Of a stretch of 64,000 nucleotides of DNA, positions 40,969-51,889 are shown piece after piece. The DNA comes from Antrihabitans auranticaus (GTDB taxonomy: Bacteria > Actinomycetota > Actinomycetes > Mycobacteriales > Mycobacteriaceae). A program made the translations under genes and the position numbers. Under the pieces are notes generated by a model. It searched no databases. It saw nothing but the letters and a program-made list of their open reading frames with translations, and had not been told where the DNA came from. Where the stretch lies: NCBI RefSeq assembly GCF_016481275.1, contig NZ_JAEMNW010000011.1:56573-120572 (forward strand). Direction: 5' to 3'. Within the stretch, counting starts at the first letter, position 1, and every line of letters begins with the position of its first letter.

Positions 40969-43900
40969 GTGCCTGAGGACCATTCCGCCAAGACGAGGAC
41001 CGCGTGTTCGTACTGCGGTGTCGGCTGCGGCGTGGTCGTGGAGACGAAGAGCGATCCCGCGTCGGGCAGGCAGTTGATCGCCAAGGTCTCCGGCGACAAA
41101 CTTCATCCGACGAACGCGGGCCGGTTGTGCACGAAGGGCGCGACCCATGCGGACCTCATGAACGCGGGCGGCCGCATGGAAACGGCGTTCGTCCGGACAC
41201 AACGCGATGCCGACCGCGTCCCGGCCCCCGTGGACACCGCCGTCAAGGAAGCGGCGACCCGGCTGCGCAAGATCCTCGACGAACACGGACCCGACGCAAT
41301 CGCGCTCTATGTGTCCGGTCAGATGTCGATCGAAGCGCAGTACCTCGCGAACAAACTCGCGAAGGGCTTCCTGCGGACGATCCACATCGAGTCGAACTCT
41401 CGGCTCTGCATGGCAAGCGCGGGTACCGGTTACAAGCAATCTCTCGGCGCGGACGGTCCGCCCGGCTCGTACGCCGATTTCGACAGGGCGGATGTCTTCT
41501 TCGTCATCGGCTCGAACATGGCGGATTGTCACCCCATCCTGTTTCTCCGGATGGCGGATCGGCTCAAGCTGGGCGCCAAGCTGATAGTCGTCGATCCGCG
41601 CCGTACGACGACGGCCGAGCGCGCTGACCTGTTCCTGCAGATCAAGGCGGGCACGGACCTGGCGCTGCTCAACGGAATTCTGCATCTCCTCATCGAGAAC
41701 GGTTGGATCGACCAGGAATTCATCGCCGAGCACACCGCTGGCTGGGACGCGATGCCGGCGTTCCTCGCGGACTACACGCCCGATCGGGTCGCCGAGATCA
41801 CCGGTCTCGCCCCAGCCGACATTCGTACGGCTGCACAGTGGATCGGCGAATCAGGCAACTGGATGTCCTGCTGGACAATGGGTTTGAACCAGAGCACGCA
41901 CGGAACATGGAACACGAACGCGATCTGCAACCTGCATCTCGCGACAGGTGCGATCTGCCGTCCCGGCAGCGGTCCGATGTCGTTGACCGGTCAGCCGAAT
42001 GCCATGGGCGGCCGGGAGATGGGTTACATGGGGCCGGGATTGCCGGGCCAGCGCTCGGTCGCGTCGGACAAGGACCGCGAATTCGTCGAGCAGGCTTGGG
42101 GATTGGCAGCCGGGTCCATTCGGACCGACATCGGCCCGGGCACCGTCGAGATGTTCAGCATGCTCGCCGCCGGCGAGATCAAAGCATGCTGGATCATCTG
42201 CACGAATCCGGTTGCGACAGTGCCGAATCGAAAGACGGTAATCGCCGGACTCGAGGCTGCCGAGCTCGTCATCACGCAGGACGCCTACACGGACACGGCC
42301 ACGAATGCCTACGCGGACATCATGTTGCCTGCGACCATGTGGGCCGAGTCCGATGCGGTCATGGTGAACTCCGAACGTAATCTCACCCTTCTTGCACAGG
42401 CGATCGAACCGGCAGGCGATGCACGCCCAGACTGGTTGCTGATCGCTCAGGTCGCGACCGAAATGGGCTTCGGCGACGACTTCGCATACACGAGCAGCGC
42501 GGAGATCTTCGACGAGATACGTCGCTTCGCCAACCCGAAAACGGGATACGACCTGCGTGGCATCACTTACGACAGACTGCGTGAAAATCCCGTGCAATGG
42601 CCGAGTCCGCCGGGAGACAAGGTCGATCGCCACCCGATCCGCTATCTCAACGACGGCGTCAGTCAGGACCTGTTCGTCGACGATTCGGGTTTCACGCCGC
42701 GTCTCGCGTTCGCCACACCCACGCGGCGCGCCAACTTCTTCGCGCGCCCGCACATGGAACCGTTCGAACTGCCCGACGACGAGTACCCGTGGGTGCTCAA
42801 CACCGGTCGCTTGCAGCACCAGTGGCACACGATGACCAAGACCGGCAAGGTGGCGAAGCTCAACAAGCTGAATCCGGGCCCGTTCGTCGAGATCAATCCG
42901 GAGGACGCGGAGCGTCTCGGGCTCGTCGAGGGTGACGACATCGAGGTGGCGTCGCGCCGCGGTCGCGCGGTCCTGCCGGCCGTCGTCACTGATCGGGTGC
43001 AACCTGGCAGTTGCTTCGCGCCGTTCCATTGGAACGACGAACACGGCGAGTACGTGACGATCAACGCAGTGACGAGTGACGCGGTCGACGCCGAATCGCT
43101 GCAACCCGAATTCAAGGTGTGCGCAGTAACTTTGCGCCGGGTAGCGAAGATCCGCAGTGCGACGGGCGTCGACACCACGCCGCAACGCGTCCCCGTCCAA
43201 GACCCCATCGCCGCCGCGCTCGGCATCGACCTGTCGTCGCCACCTGTCCTCGCCGATGCCGAGAAGCTCTATCTCGGGGGCTTTCTCAAGGCATTGCACA
43301 TCACGCCGCCCGACTCAGTGCCCGTCCTGCCCGCCGGTGCGCCTGTTTCACGTGGCACAAAGTTGTGGGTCGACGGTATGCTCGCGGGCACCTACTCACG
43401 GGTGCCGCAGTGGACCGGCAGCGTGGACCTCGCCGAACGTGTTGTGGCAGAAGATGCTCGGGAAGTCGTCGTCCTGTGGGCGTCGCAGACCGGCAATGCC
43501 GAAGAGTGCGCCAATCAGTGTGCGATAGAGCTCGAGTCCAAGGGATTTGCGCCACGACTCCTGGACATGGACACCAGCGAACTCGACGAGCTGGTCTCCG
43601 CCAGTGAGATACTTGTGATCACAAGTACATTCGGCGACGGCGGACCCCCCGACAACGGTGCCGACTTCTGGACCAGGCTCAGCGCCGCGGATGCGCCGCG
43701 CATGGCAGGCACGCGCTACGCGGTATTCGCGATGGGGGATTCGTCGTACGACGATTTCTGTGGGCACGGCCGCGCCGTCGACACTCGGTTCAGCGCTCTC
43801 GGTGCGACCCCGATTCTGCCGCGCGTCGACAGCGAGCCGGATTTCGAAGAGCCCTTCCGTGACTGGCTCGACGACGTCATGAAGGCGTTGGGGCAGACCA

Positions 43901-45066
43901 CAACCGAACGGCCACTCACCCCTGTGCGCCGTCCGGGATCGACCGCGCTGAAACCGCTCTTCACACGGACAGCTCCGGTCCAGGCTCGACTCGCCCGCAA
44001 CGAAGTGCTGACCGGTGCGGGGTCGGCCAAGGAGGTCCGGCAGTTCGGTTTCGACATCAGCGAATTCGGAGTCTCCTACGACGCCGGCGACGCACTGGGC
44101 GTCTACCCGGTGAATCACCCCGCCGCGGTGCAGGGCTGGCTGCGTTCGACCCGGCTCGACCCGGCACGATCGGTGACGGTCGGCAACGACGAAATGGCGC
44201 TCGGTGATGCGCTGCGAGAGCGATACGACATCTGCCGGATCACCCCGGATCTGTTGCGATTCATCGCCGATCGAAACTCCGACCCCCAGTTCGCGAAACT
44301 GCTCCGGCGCGACAACAAGAACGAACTGGACAAGTTCCTCTGGGGCCGGCAGGCGGTCGATCTGTTGGCCGACTACCCGATCGACGCGGACCTCGTCGAA
44401 TGGCAATCGGTCCTGAAACCGCTGCAGCCGCGCCAGTATTCGATCTCGTCCAGTCCGCTGGTCAGCCCGGACGAGGTCCAGCTGACGGTGTCGGTGGTTC
44501 GCTTCGGCCGCGACGACCTCGGTGGCGTGTGCTCGACCTTCCTCGCAGATCGCGGACACGAGGGCACCGTGCCGGTCTACCTGCAGCGCGCGCCGCACTT
44601 CTGCCCGCCGATGGACCCGTCGACACCGATGATCATGATCGGCCCAGGCACCGGTATCGCACCGTTCCGCGGATTCCTGCAGGAGCGAAGGGAACTCGGC
44701 GCGAGCGGCCAGAACTGGCTGTTCTTCGGCGAGCAGCACAAGGCCACGAACTTCTACTACCGGTCCGAACTCGAAAACATGTTCCGCGACGGCTTCCTGA
44801 CCAGGCTCGACCTGGCGTTCTCTCGCGACCAGCGCGAGCGAATCTACGTGCAGGACCGCATGATCGAGCACGGCGCCGAACTCTGGCGCTGGCTCGAATC
44901 GGGTGCGCACCTGTATGTGTGCGGCGACGCGGCGCGCATGGCGAAGGACGTCGACAACACCCTGCTCAAGATCGCCCAGATTCACGGCAAGATGTCGGAA
45001 GACGAAGCCCTCGCCTACAAGAAGAAGCTCACCACCGACAAGCGGTACGTGCGGGATGTGTACTGA
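40969..45066 (+). CDS. assimilatory nitrate reductase fused to flavodoxin-FAD-NAD(P)H reductase
   Basis: GTG start; 1365 residues. The first about 740 residues form a molybdopterin enzyme: a [4Fe-4S] cluster site (CSYCGVGCG ... GRLCTKG), then bis-MGD domains. After a linker, about residues 820-965 are a flavodoxin domain (LWASQTGNAEECA). The rest is a CysJ-like FAD/NAD(P) reductase (RQYSISSSPL, GPGTGIAPFRGF, YVCGDAARMAKDV). Electrons pass from NAD(P)H through FAD, FMN and Fe-S to nitrate in one chain. Usually the reductase is separate. No nitrite reductase gene is nearby. Confidence 0.9.
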   Translation: MPEDHSAKTRTACSYCGVGCGVVVETKSDPASGRQLIAKVSGDKLHPTNAGRLCTKGATHADLMNAGGRMETAFVRTQRDADRVPAPVDTAVKEAATRLRKILDEHGPDAIALYVSGQMSIEAQYLANKLAKGFLRTIHIESNSRLCMASAGTGYKQSLGADGPPGSYADFDRADVFFVIGSNMADCHPILFLRMADRLKLGAKLIVVDPRRTTTAERADLFLQIKAGTDLALLNGILHLLIENGWIDQEFIAEHTAGWDAMPAFLADYTPDRVAEITGLAPADIRTAAQWIGESGNWMSCWTMGLNQSTHGTWNTNAICNLHLATGAICRPGSGPMSLTGQPNAMGGREMGYMGPGLPGQRSVASDKDREFVEQAWGLAAGSIRTDIGPGTVEMFSMLAAGEIKACWIICTNPVATVPNRKTVIAGLEAAELVITQDAYTDTATNAYADIMLPATMWAESDAVMVNSERNLTLLAQAIEPAGDARPDWLLIAQVATEMGFGDDFAYTSSAEIFDEIRRFANPKTGYDLRGITYDRLRENPVQWPSPPGDKVDRHPIRYLNDGVSQDLFVDDSGFTPRLAFATPTRRANFFARPHMEPFELPDDEYPWVLNTGRLQHQWHTMTKTGKVAKLNKLNPGPFVEINPEDAERLGLVEGDDIEVASRRGRAVLPAVVTDRVQPGSCFAPFHWNDEHGEYVTINAVTSDAVDAESLQPEFKVCAVTLRRVAKIRSATGVDTTPQRVPVQDPIAAALGIDLSSPPVLADAEKLYLGGFLKALHITPPDSVPVLPAGAPVSRGTKLWVDGMLAGTYSRVPQWTGSVDLAERVVAEDAREVVVLWASQTGNAEECANQCAIELESKGFAPRLLDMDTSELDELVSASEILVITSTFGDGGPPDNGADFWTRLSAADAPRMAGTRYAVFAMGDSSYDDFCGHGRAVDTRFSALGATPILPRVDSEPDFEEPFRDWLDDVMKALGQTTTERPLTPVRRPGSTALKPLFTRTAPVQARLARNEVLTGAGSAKEVRQFGFDISEFGVSYDAGDALGVYPVNHPAAVQGWLRSTRLDPARSVTVGNDEMALGDALRERYDICRITPDLLRFIADRNSDPQFAKLLRRDNKNELDKFLWGRQAVDLLADYPIDADLVEWQSVLKPLQPRQYSISSSPLVSPDEVQLTVSVVRFGRDDLGGVCSTFLADRGHEGTVPVYLQRAPHFCPPMDPSTPMIMIGPGTGIAPFRGFLQERRELGASGQNWLFFGEQHKATNFYYRSELENMFRDGFLTRLDLAFSRDQRERIYVQDRMIEHGAELWRWLESGAHLYVCGDAARMAKDVDNTLLKIAQIHGKMSEDEALAYKKKLTTDKRYVRDVY

Positions 45067-45096
45067 GGCGCATCTCGGGACCTCAGCCGCACTGCA

Positions 45097-45148
45097 TTTC
45101 GGGATCCGCACTCGAAATAGGGCCCTAATCCCAGTGCGGATCCCGAAA
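45097..45148. terminator. bidirectional terminator between convergent genes
   Basis: A perfect 16 bp stem (TTTCGGGATCCGCACT at 45097-45112 with its complement at 45133-45148) encloses a 20-base loop. It sits between the convergent nitrate reductase and allophanate hydrolase genes and has A/T-rich ends on both sides. Confidence 0.75.
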
Positions 45149-45165
45149 AGAGGTGCGACGGCGCT

Positions 45166-46782
45166 TCAGCCGACCGCACCCGCATGCAGAGCGGCCCGCC
45201 AACCACCGTATTCGCTGATGTCCTTGCCCTGGCGGGCGGCGGTGCCGTCGCAGCCGAAGGACGTGCGCCAGGTGCCGTCGTCGAATTCGACCGAGCCGAG
45301 TTGCATCGGGGCGGGCAATGCGGCGAGGAACTGGCCGAGCGCCGCGGGGGACAGCGTCCACAGTTCGGCAGCGAGCGACACGCCGACCTCATCTGCGGGA
45401 CAACGCATTACCGCCGGCTTGGGTGGCACCGTGTCCAGGGCAGCCATGCGGTAGCTGGGTGCGGTCGACAACGGACCCGCCCAACGGGCTCCGAGTGAAT
45501 TGAGCTGGTGCTCCAGCGGTTCGCCGCGAAGGTGGGCGCCGAAGACGGCGAGCTCGACCGTCGGTGCGGCCGCCAATGGCCAGGCCGGCTCGACCGGCGA
45601 ACCGGTAAGGAGCGCCGCAATATCGAGTGCGACAGCGTCTTCGAATGCCCGGCCGAGTACCGTCACCCCGAATTGCGCCTCGCCTGCCATGCCTGCGGGC
45701 ACCGAGACCGCGCACATGTCGAAGAGGTTGCAGAAGTTCGTGTACGTGCCCATCCGCGAGTTGACCCCGACCGGGTCGGCGGCGACTTCGGCGATCGTCG
45801 GGTGGAACGGTGCTGTGGGCACGAGCAGGCCATCGACGCCGGACAGGCTTGCCATAGCGACCCCACGTAGGCGCTCCAATTCGGCGAGGTCGGCGACGAG
45901 TCTGTGTGCGGGAATGTCTTTGGCTCCCGCGATGATTCCGCGCACTGTCGGATCCACCTTATCGGGGTGACAGTCGATGAATTCACCTACAGCCGCGTAT
46001 CTTTCGGCGACGAGCCCGCCGTTGTACAGCAGTCGGGCCGCGTCGAGGAAGGGCGCCGGATCGATCTCGACGATCCACGCACCGTTGTCGATCAACCGGT
46101 CCACCGCACGACCGAATGCGGCTGTCCACGTCGCGTCGAGTTCGGGTAGCTCGCGGAACACCGCGACAGTTGGTGTGGGGGGAGCGGCGAGTCGCGCATC
46201 GGTCGGCCATGCCCGGTCCGCAGCACCGGCGGCCATCGCCGCCATGGCCTGGTTCGCAACGTCGAGCTCGCGGGCAAAGATGGTCACGCAGTCGTAGGAT
46301 CTGCATGCCGGCACGACGCCCACGGTCGACACGACGCCCAGCGTCGGCTTGATCCCGACGATCCCTTGCAGGGCAGCAGGAATGCGCCCCGACCCCGCAG
46401 TGTCGGTACCGATCGCAATGTCGGCCTCGCCGGTGGCTACCGCGACCGCGGATCCGGATGACGAACCGCCCGAAATGTACTCGGGACGAAGGGAATCAGC
46501 GACGGCACCGTACGGCGACCGCGTGCCGACCAGCCCGGTTGCGAACTGGTCGAGATTGGTCTTGCCGACGACGACGGCGCCCGCGGACCGCAGCGCTGCG
46601 ACTGCGTCCGCATCGACCGCCGGCTCGTACCCGAACTCCGGACACCCTGCGGTGGTAGGCATTCCGGCTACGTCGACGTTGTCCTTGACCGCGAGCCGCA
46701 GGCCCGCGAGCGGGCCGGACATCGCGGGGCCAGGATCGCCCCGGTGAATCCAGACGGCAGTATCGATGGTTCGCTCGCTCAC
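45166..46782 (-). CDS. atzF: allophanate hydrolase
   Basis: Splits allophanate into ammonia and CO2, the last step of urea or guanidine breakdown via carboxylation; 538 residues. The amidase-signature domain has the Lys ([10 protein letters not shown]), SGGSSSGS and the nucleophile Ser in [14 protein letters not shown]-terminal domain (about 430-538) has the allophanate hydrolase pattern ([20 protein letters not shown]). Last gene of the operon, 4 base overlap with the carboxyltransferase gene. Confidence 0.9.
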   Translation of the reverse strand: MSERTIDTAVWIHRGDPGPAMSGPLAGLRLAVKDNVDVAGMPTTAGCPEFGYEPAVDADAVAALRSAGAVVVGKTNLDQFATGLVGTRSPYGAVADSLRPEYISGGSSSGSAVAVATGEADIAIGTDTAGSGRIPAALQGIVGIKPTLGVVSTVGVVPACRSYDCVTIFARELDVANQAMAAMAAGAADRAWPTDARLAAPPTPTVAVFRELPELDATWTAAFGRAVDRLIDNGAWIVEIDPAPFLDAARLLYNGGLVAERYAAVGEFIDCHPDKVDPTVRGIIAGAKDIPAHRLVADLAELERLRGVAMASLSGVDGLLVPTAPFHPTIAEVAADPVGVNSRMGTYTNFCNLFDMCAVSVPAGMAGEAQFGVTVLGRAFEDAVALDIAALLTGSPVEPAWPLAAAPTVELAVFGAHLRGEPLEHQLNSLGARWAGPLSTAPSYRMAALDTVPPKPAVMRCPADEVGVSLAAELWTLSPAALGQFLAALPAPMQLGSVEFDDGTWRTSFGCDGTAARQGKDISEYGGWRAALHAGAVG

Positions 46783-48791
46783 GCCGGCACCTCCGCTACT
46801 TCGCTGGATGCAAACTCGCCGGCGTCGTGCCAGGCCTGCCGCTCGGCTGCGAAGGCGGTGGCCTGCTGTGTGCGGAAGCCCCCGATCGACGCTGCATTGT
46901 CGGCAAGGAACCGTCGGTACTGCGCGAGGGAGAACTCACCGTCGACGATCTTGACCTCACCCCGGCCCCGGGCCATGTCGGAGCGGAGGTCGAGGAGTTC
47001 CTCCGCGCTCACCGGGTACCAGGAAATGCGGTCGAAGTAGCGCAGCAGCCAGGGCGTGCCCGCTTCGAAAGGTCCCTCGGTGTGCTCGGGGGAGTGGTTC
47101 CACACTTGTGTTGTGCGGCCGACGAATTGGTAGCCGCCTGGCCCTTCCATCCCATAAATGCAGAGGTATGCGCCGCCGATGCCGACCGCGTTTTCGGGGG
47201 TCCAGGTGCGGGCCGGGTTGTACTTCGTTGTCACGAGGCGATGCCGCGGGTCGGTCGGTGTGGCCACCGGTGCGCCCAGGTAGACGTCTCCGAGTCCCAG
47301 CACGAGGTACTCGGCTTCGAAGACCGTGTCGAAAACGTCGGCGACAGTGTCGAGGCCGTTCATGCGCCGAATGAACTCGATGTTCCACGGGCACCACGGT
47401 GCGTCGGAACGGACGCCGTGCATGTACCGGATGATCGCCTCGCGGGTCGCGGGATCGTCCCAGGAAAGCGGCAGATGCACTGTTCGACTGGGGACTACGA
47501 GCTCGTCGGCCGAAGGCATGAGCGGTTGCGCCGCGCCGAGCAAGCCCATGAGTTTGCCGATGGGCATGATGTCGGGGTCGACGCGAACCTGTAGCGAGCG
47601 CACGCCGGGAGTGAGTTCGGTGATGCCTGGCACGGCTTCGGAAACCAGATGCTGATGGAGCGCGTGAACCTGTGCCCGCAAGCCCAAATCCAATGTCATC
47701 GAACCGTATTCGACGAGCACGCCGTCGTCGCCCGCGCGTCGGTAGGTCACGTCGGTGTGGTCGTCATGCTGGGTTCGGCCCAGAATCCCATCGTCACCGT
47801 CGCCGCCGGAGGAGAAAACGGCCGACAGGTTCGCTCGCCGTGCGGTCCCCAAAGCGCGGGGGGACGGCGCCCGGTCGGCGCGAATAGGCACGAACCGAAC
47901 GGTGTCTCCCGGTGCCAGTTGGCCGAGTTTCCAGCGCTCGCCTGCGACAACTGTCACGGGGCAGACGAATCCGCCGAGGCTGGGGCCGTCGGGTCCGAGG
48001 AGGATCGGTGTGTCGCCGGTGAAGTCCAGAGCACCGATCGTGTAAGCCGTGTCGTGAATGTTCGACGGGTGCAGGCCTGCTTCGCCACCGTCGGTTCGTG
48101 CCCATTCCGGCTGCGGTCCGATGAGTCGGACGCCGGTGCGGTCGGAGTTGAAATGGACCTCGTAGTCGGTGCCCGTAATGGTGGCTAGGTCGCGCCGGGT
48201 GAAGAACTCCGGCGCACCGTGCGGTCCCTCGGTCACGGCGATGTGCCAGTTCCGGGTCAGAACCGGCTGTTCCTCCATCGGGACACCCGCCGAGGAGCGG
48301 TCGACTCCCACATACGGCAGCGTGAGCAGGGTATCGCCTGCCGCGAGGGTTCTGCCGTTGTGCCCGCCGAATTTGCCGAGCGTGAATGTCGAAGTGCTGC
48401 CCAAGTATTCGGGCACGTCAAGGCCGCCACCGACGAGAATGTAGGAGCGCAGGCCAGGACCGCGGACCACGCCGACATCGAGTACCGATCCGGCCGCCAC
48501 CTGCAGTGTTCGCCACTGGTGCACCGGGCGCCCGTCGACCGTGACGGGTACGGGCGCACCGGTCACACAGATCGTTGCGGCGTCGGTGAACCGCAGTGCC
48601 GGACCCGCCATCGTGACCTCGATCCCGGCGGCCCCCTCAGGGTTGCCGAGGGCGCGGTTACCGAGCCGGAACGAGAGGTCGTCCATCGGGCCGGACGGCG
48701 GTACGCCGATGTGCCAGTAGCCGATTCGGCCGGGCCAATCCTGAATCGTCGTGAGCATTCCGGGCCGAACGACGTCGATCTTCGACGTCAT
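46779..48791 (-). CDS. urea/guanidine carboxylase-type carboxyltransferase without biotin carboxylase or carrier domain
   Basis: ATG at 48791; 670 residues. It corresponds to the middle of urea carboxylase only. A KipA-like domain comes first ([16 protein letters not shown]), then a KipI-like domain (about 370-560), then the region that normally precedes the carrier domain ([12 protein letters not shown]). There is no ATP-grasp biotin carboxylase and no AMKM biotin site. Clean ATGA overlaps at both ends show the gene is not recently broken. It may work with a biotin carboxylase/carrier subunit encoded elsewhere. Substrate urea or guanidine is inferred from neighbours. Confidence 0.82.
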   Translation of the reverse strand: MTSKIDVVRPGMLTTIQDWPGRIGYWHIGVPPSGPMDDLSFRLGNRALGNPEGAAGIEVTMAGPALRFTDAATICVTGAPVPVTVDGRPVHQWRTLQVAAGSVLDVGVVRGPGLRSYILVGGGLDVPEYLGSTSTFTLGKFGGHNGRTLAAGDTLLTLPYVGVDRSSAGVPMEEQPVLTRNWHIAVTEGPHGAPEFFTRRDLATITGTDYEVHFNSDRTGVRLIGPQPEWARTDGGEAGLHPSNIHDTAYTIGALDFTGDTPILLGPDGPSLGGFVCPVTVVAGERWKLGQLAPGDTVRFVPIRADRAPSPRALGTARRANLSAVFSSGGDGDDGILGRTQHDDHTDVTYRRAGDDGVLVEYGSMTLDLGLRAQVHALHQHLVSEAVPGITELTPGVRSLQVRVDPDIMPIGKLMGLLGAAQPLMPSADELVVPSRTVHLPLSWDDPATREAIIRYMHGVRSDAPWCPWNIEFIRRMNGLDTVADVFDTVFEAEYLVLGLGDVYLGAPVATPTDPRHRLVTTKYNPARTWTPENAVGIGGAYLCIYGMEGPGGYQFVGRTTQVWNHSPEHTEGPFEAGTPWLLRYFDRISWYPVSAEELLDLRSDMARGRGEVKIVDGEFSLAQYRRFLADNAASIGGFRTQQATAFAAERQAWHDAGEFASSEVAEVPA

Positions 48792-49405
48792 CGCGAGATC
48801 ACCATGCGCACGGGTGTCGGATCGAAGCCGTTGCATGGATTGTTGATCTGCGGGCAGTTCGACACGAGGACGAGGGTGTCCATTTCGGCCCGCAGCGATA
48901 CCACTTTGCCGGGTGCCGACAGACCGTCGACGATGCCTAGCGTGCCGTCTGCTTCGACCGGAACGTTCATGTACCAGTTGATGTTCGAGACGATGTCACG
49001 CTTGCCGAGTCCCCATTTCGCCGCTGCGACGAGGAAGTTTTCGACACACGCGTGCTGGTGCTGGGTGTGGTGTCCGTAGCGCAGCGTGTTGGATTCCTTC
49101 GAGCAGGCACCGGCGATGGTGTCGTGGTTGCCGACCTCGTCGGCGACCACGGTCATCATCGGTGTGCCGTCGTCGGTCCGCAGCACGCTGCCCGCGCCGA
49201 TGAAGATGTTGCGCTGGGCGGCGACGGTGGCTTGCGCGCTGTAGCGGACGGTGTGGTCGGCTACGGAGTACAGGACGCAGTCGACGGCCTGGTTGCCGTC
49301 CAGGTCGATGATGTCGAGCGTTTCACCGGCCCGGACAATCCCCGACCACGGTGCGTTGGCGGCCACGATCTCGTCGAGCACCACAGCTGTTGCGACGGCG
49401 GTCAT
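48788..49405 (-). CDS. DUF1989 protein (urea carboxylase-associated / carboxyguanidine deiminase type), subunit 1
   Basis: 205 residues. Motifs: [15 protein letters not shown] [24 protein letters not shown] and [11 protein letters not shown]. Pairs of such proteins have been shown in other bacteria to form a carboxyguanidine deiminase (CgdAB), giving allophanate and ammonia. The neighbouring DUF1989 gene is likely its partner. Overlaps both neighbours by 4 bases. Confidence 0.82.
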   Translation of the reverse strand: MTAVATAVVLDEIVAANAPWSGIVRAGETLDIIDLDGNQAVDCVLYSVADHTVRYSAQATVAAQRNIFIGAGSVLRTDDGTPMMTVVADEVGNHDTIAGACSKESNTLRYGHHTQHQHACVENFLVAAAKWGLGKRDIVSNINWYMNVPVEADGTLGIVDGLSAPGKVVSLRAEMDTLVLVSNCPQINNPCNGFDPTPVRMVISR

Positions 49406-50151
49406 GACGCGAAGTCTCCGTTCTGCATTGCGTTCCAAGCACTCTCGGTGTTCTGTACGGCGCGCAGGTACTCGGGCTCGGTGTTGGTGAGGGTGCCGAG
49501 TTCGTCGGCCGCGCGCCACGCCACCACATCGAGTGCAGACGTTGGGGCCGGGTCCAGCGGATGCGGGCTGTTGGTGAGCAGGATCGTCACCGGGAGGTGG
49601 ATCAGCAGGTCGACATAGGAGCCGGGTTCGGCGCTTCCGGTGGGGTTCAACGTCCCGCTTCCATCGACGCGCACGCCGCGGAAGAACGAGACGGTCGGAC
49701 CGATATCGCGGATTGTCAGGCCATGCTTGGCACCTCCACGGGCGAGCAGTTCGCGTCCCGCTGGTGTTGTACCGCACAAGGTGTCGTGGTGGCTCGACGT
49801 GTCGGCGACGACCGTCGCGAGCACACGACCCTGATCCGACAGGAGGGGATGGCCGGCACCGAGATAGGCCTGCCACGGGACCTTGACGGTATCGGCGACG
49901 TTCAGTCGTTCCCAGGGCGCCTCCGCCCGCAGGAGCAGAACGTGCGCGCACGCGTTGCCTGCCGTGTCCTGCAACCGGATTCGCGTGCCACGGCCGAGTA
50001 CCTTCGTGGTGTAGCTGGCTGCCGGAACTTCTTCTGCCCAGACCACTTTCGCGGCGTCCACACCCGTGGGCGGCGACGGAATCGAGAAGTCGGCCACCCC
50101 CGCCTGGGCGCGCGCGTGCGAGCGCGCCCCGGCCGTCGATGCTGTCGTCAT
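49402..50151 (-). CDS. DUF1989 protein (urea carboxylase-associated / carboxyguanidine deiminase type), subunit 2
   Basis: 249 residues with the same fold as the next gene: RIRLQDTAGNACAHVLLL, SHHDTLCGT and VSFFRGVRVD. Family pairs act as heteromers. Their presence with allophanate hydrolase makes guanidine a likelier substrate than urea. The 4 base overlaps with the permease and the second DUF1989 gene show one operon. Confidence 0.82.
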   Translation of the reverse strand: MTTASTAGARSHARAQAGVADFSIPSPPTGVDAAKVVWAEEVPAASYTTKVLGRGTRIRLQDTAGNACAHVLLLRAEAPWERLNVADTVKVPWQAYLGAGHPLLSDQGRVLATVVADTSSHHDTLCGTTPAGRELLARGGAKHGLTIRDIGPTVSFFRGVRVDGSGTLNPTGSAEPGSYVDLLIHLPVTILLTNSPHPLDPAPTSALDVVAWRAADELGTLTNTEPEYLRAVQNTESAWNAMQNGDFAS

Positions 50152-51695
50152 CGCTCGACACTTCCTTCACGAGTCTTTGCGCCGACCGCCTTGTAGGTGA
50201 TCGCGCCGAGCGCGAGCGTCAAGAGGACGAAGAGCGGTGCGGCCCAGAGCATCCACCAGCCCTTACCTGTCGGGTCGTAGATTTCGGCGCGCGGCCACGA
50301 CAGGTTGATCACCATCGCCGCGCCCCAGACGACGGCAAGGATGTTGACGGGAACGCCGAACTTGCCGAGGGAGAACAGTGTGCTTCCGTCCGCGGGTGCG
50401 TCCGACTGGTCACTCGGCCAGCCGCGCAGGCGGCGCAGCAGCAGCGGAATCGTGACCAGCAGATAAGCCAAGTACAGGGTCGTAATACACACGCTGGCAA
50501 GGGTTGTGAACAGTGCGGCGTTGCCCATGTTCACGAGCAGCAGGACGATGCCGAGAGCGCCGATGACGATTGCCGGCAGCATCGGGGTACCGAAGCGCGG
50601 GTGCACGGTTGCGAGTGCTTTCGCGAACGGTAGCTTCCCGTCGCGTGCCATCGAGAACATCAGTCGCGAACCCGCGGTTTGAACTGCCAAGGTGCACACG
50701 GTAATTGCGATGGCCACGGTCGAGAGCAGGACGGTGCCCGCGGGGCTGTCCAGCTTCGACGTGATGACGTAGCCGAGGCCGCCGGTGGCGAGGTCGCCGT
50801 CGTCGAGGCTCGGCGCAGCCATCAGGGCGCCGATGAGCATCAGGCCGCCGCCGATTGCGGAGACGGAGAGCGCAGTGAGGATCGTCCGGGGCGCAACCTT
50901 GCGCGGATTCTTGGTTTCTTCCGAAAGCTCACCGGCGGAGTCGAATCCGACCATCACGTATGCGGCCATCAAACCGGAGACGAGGAAGGCGGCGATGTAA
51001 CCGCCGGGTGCTGCCTGCGAGGTGTCGAAGACCACGCCCGGTCCGCGCTCGGCGTGCGTGAAGAAGAGTCCGACAACCGCCGCCACGCCGATGATTTCGA
51101 GCGTGACGCCGATCGAGTTGATGCGCGACATCAGGTCGATGCCGATGCAGTTGATGGTCGTCGTGACGACGAGCAGGATCGAGCCGAGCAAGACGGCGTT
51201 GCCGGCGCCCGACGTCGAGGTCAGGGCGGGGTCGTCGCCGATGAACTGGAAGCCGCTCCAGATGGTCGGCAGCACCACCTGCAGGGCGATTGCCGCGGCC
51301 GCGGCGGTCACGATCTGCGCGATGATCATGAACCAGCCGGCGAACCAGCCGACCGCCTCGCCCGCCAGGCGCCGCGACCACTGGTAGATGCAGCCCGAGA
51401 TCGGGTAGCGGGCAGCGAGTTCCGCAAAATTCAGCGCGACGAGGAACTGGCCTGCGAACACCAGTGGCCAGGTCCAGAAGAACGCTGCACCGCCGAAGGA
51501 GTAGCCGAACCCGAAGAACTGGAAGATAGTTGTCAGGATCGAGACGAAGGAGAAGCCCGCGGCGAAGGACGCGTAGCGGCCGAGCTTGCGGTGCAGTTGC
51601 TGCTCGTAGCCGAAGTGGGCGAGGTCGGCGCCGTCCGAACTGTCGCCGTTCGCGGCGGGCGTGTTCGTCGTGGCAGGCAAGGGGGGTGCGCTCAC
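50148..51695 (-). CDS. APC-superfamily amino acid/amine permease
   Basis: GTG start; 515 residues, about 12 membrane helices. The first has FGYSFGGAAFFWTWPLVFAG; later FDSAGELSEETKNPRKVAPR is the signature region of the family. First gene of the nitrogen operon, so it should import the substrate (guanidine, urea derivative or amine). It faces the TetR gene across 195 bases. Confidence 0.88.
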   Translation of the reverse strand: MSAPPLPATTNTPAANGDSSDGADLAHFGYEQQLHRKLGRYASFAAGFSFVSILTTIFQFFGFGYSFGGAAFFWTWPLVFAGQFLVALNFAELAARYPISGCIYQWSRRLAGEAVGWFAGWFMIIAQIVTAAAAAIALQVVLPTIWSGFQFIGDDPALTSTSGAGNAVLLGSILLVVTTTINCIGIDLMSRINSIGVTLEIIGVAAVVGLFFTHAERGPGVVFDTSQAAPGGYIAAFLVSGLMAAYVMVGFDSAGELSEETKNPRKVAPRTILTALSVSAIGGGLMLIGALMAAPSLDDGDLATGGLGYVITSKLDSPAGTVLLSTVAIAITVCTLAVQTAGSRLMFSMARDGKLPFAKALATVHPRFGTPMLPAIVIGALGIVLLLVNMGNAALFTTLASVCITTLYLAYLLVTIPLLLRRLRGWPSDQSDAPADGSTLFSLGKFGVPVNILAVVWGAAMVINLSWPRAEIYDPTGKGWWMLWAAPLFVLLTLALGAITYKAVGAKTREGSVER

Positions 51696-51822
51696 GGTCG
51701 TTCCTTATGTGTCGAGAGACGAGCGGTTACCTATCGCCTGAAAGTTTTCCTGGTCTCGTCGCAGCTGTGGTGACGGCCACGTATCCAGTCGGTGTCGGGG
51801 TGTTACATCTGGGTTTCGTCAA

Positions 51823-51842
51823 TTTCTATCGGATGACAGAAA
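51823..51842. promoter_or_regulatory. candidate TetR operator between the divergent permease and regulator genes
   Basis: The sequence TTTCTaTCggatGAcAGAAA is an imperfect 20 base palindrome, 48 bases before the TetR gene ATG and inside the shared promoter region. This is a usual place for an autoregulating TetR repressor that also controls the operon. Confidence 0.45.
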
Positions 51843-51889
51843 CCTCACCGGCCTGCGCGCACAGGGGTAATTTCGCGGACAGTGCCACA

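Noticed and set aside
51696..51889. Guanidine riboswitch before the nitrogen operon
   Set aside because: I could not find the conserved ykkC-type core; a palindrome fits TetR control better. A covariance search would be decisive.
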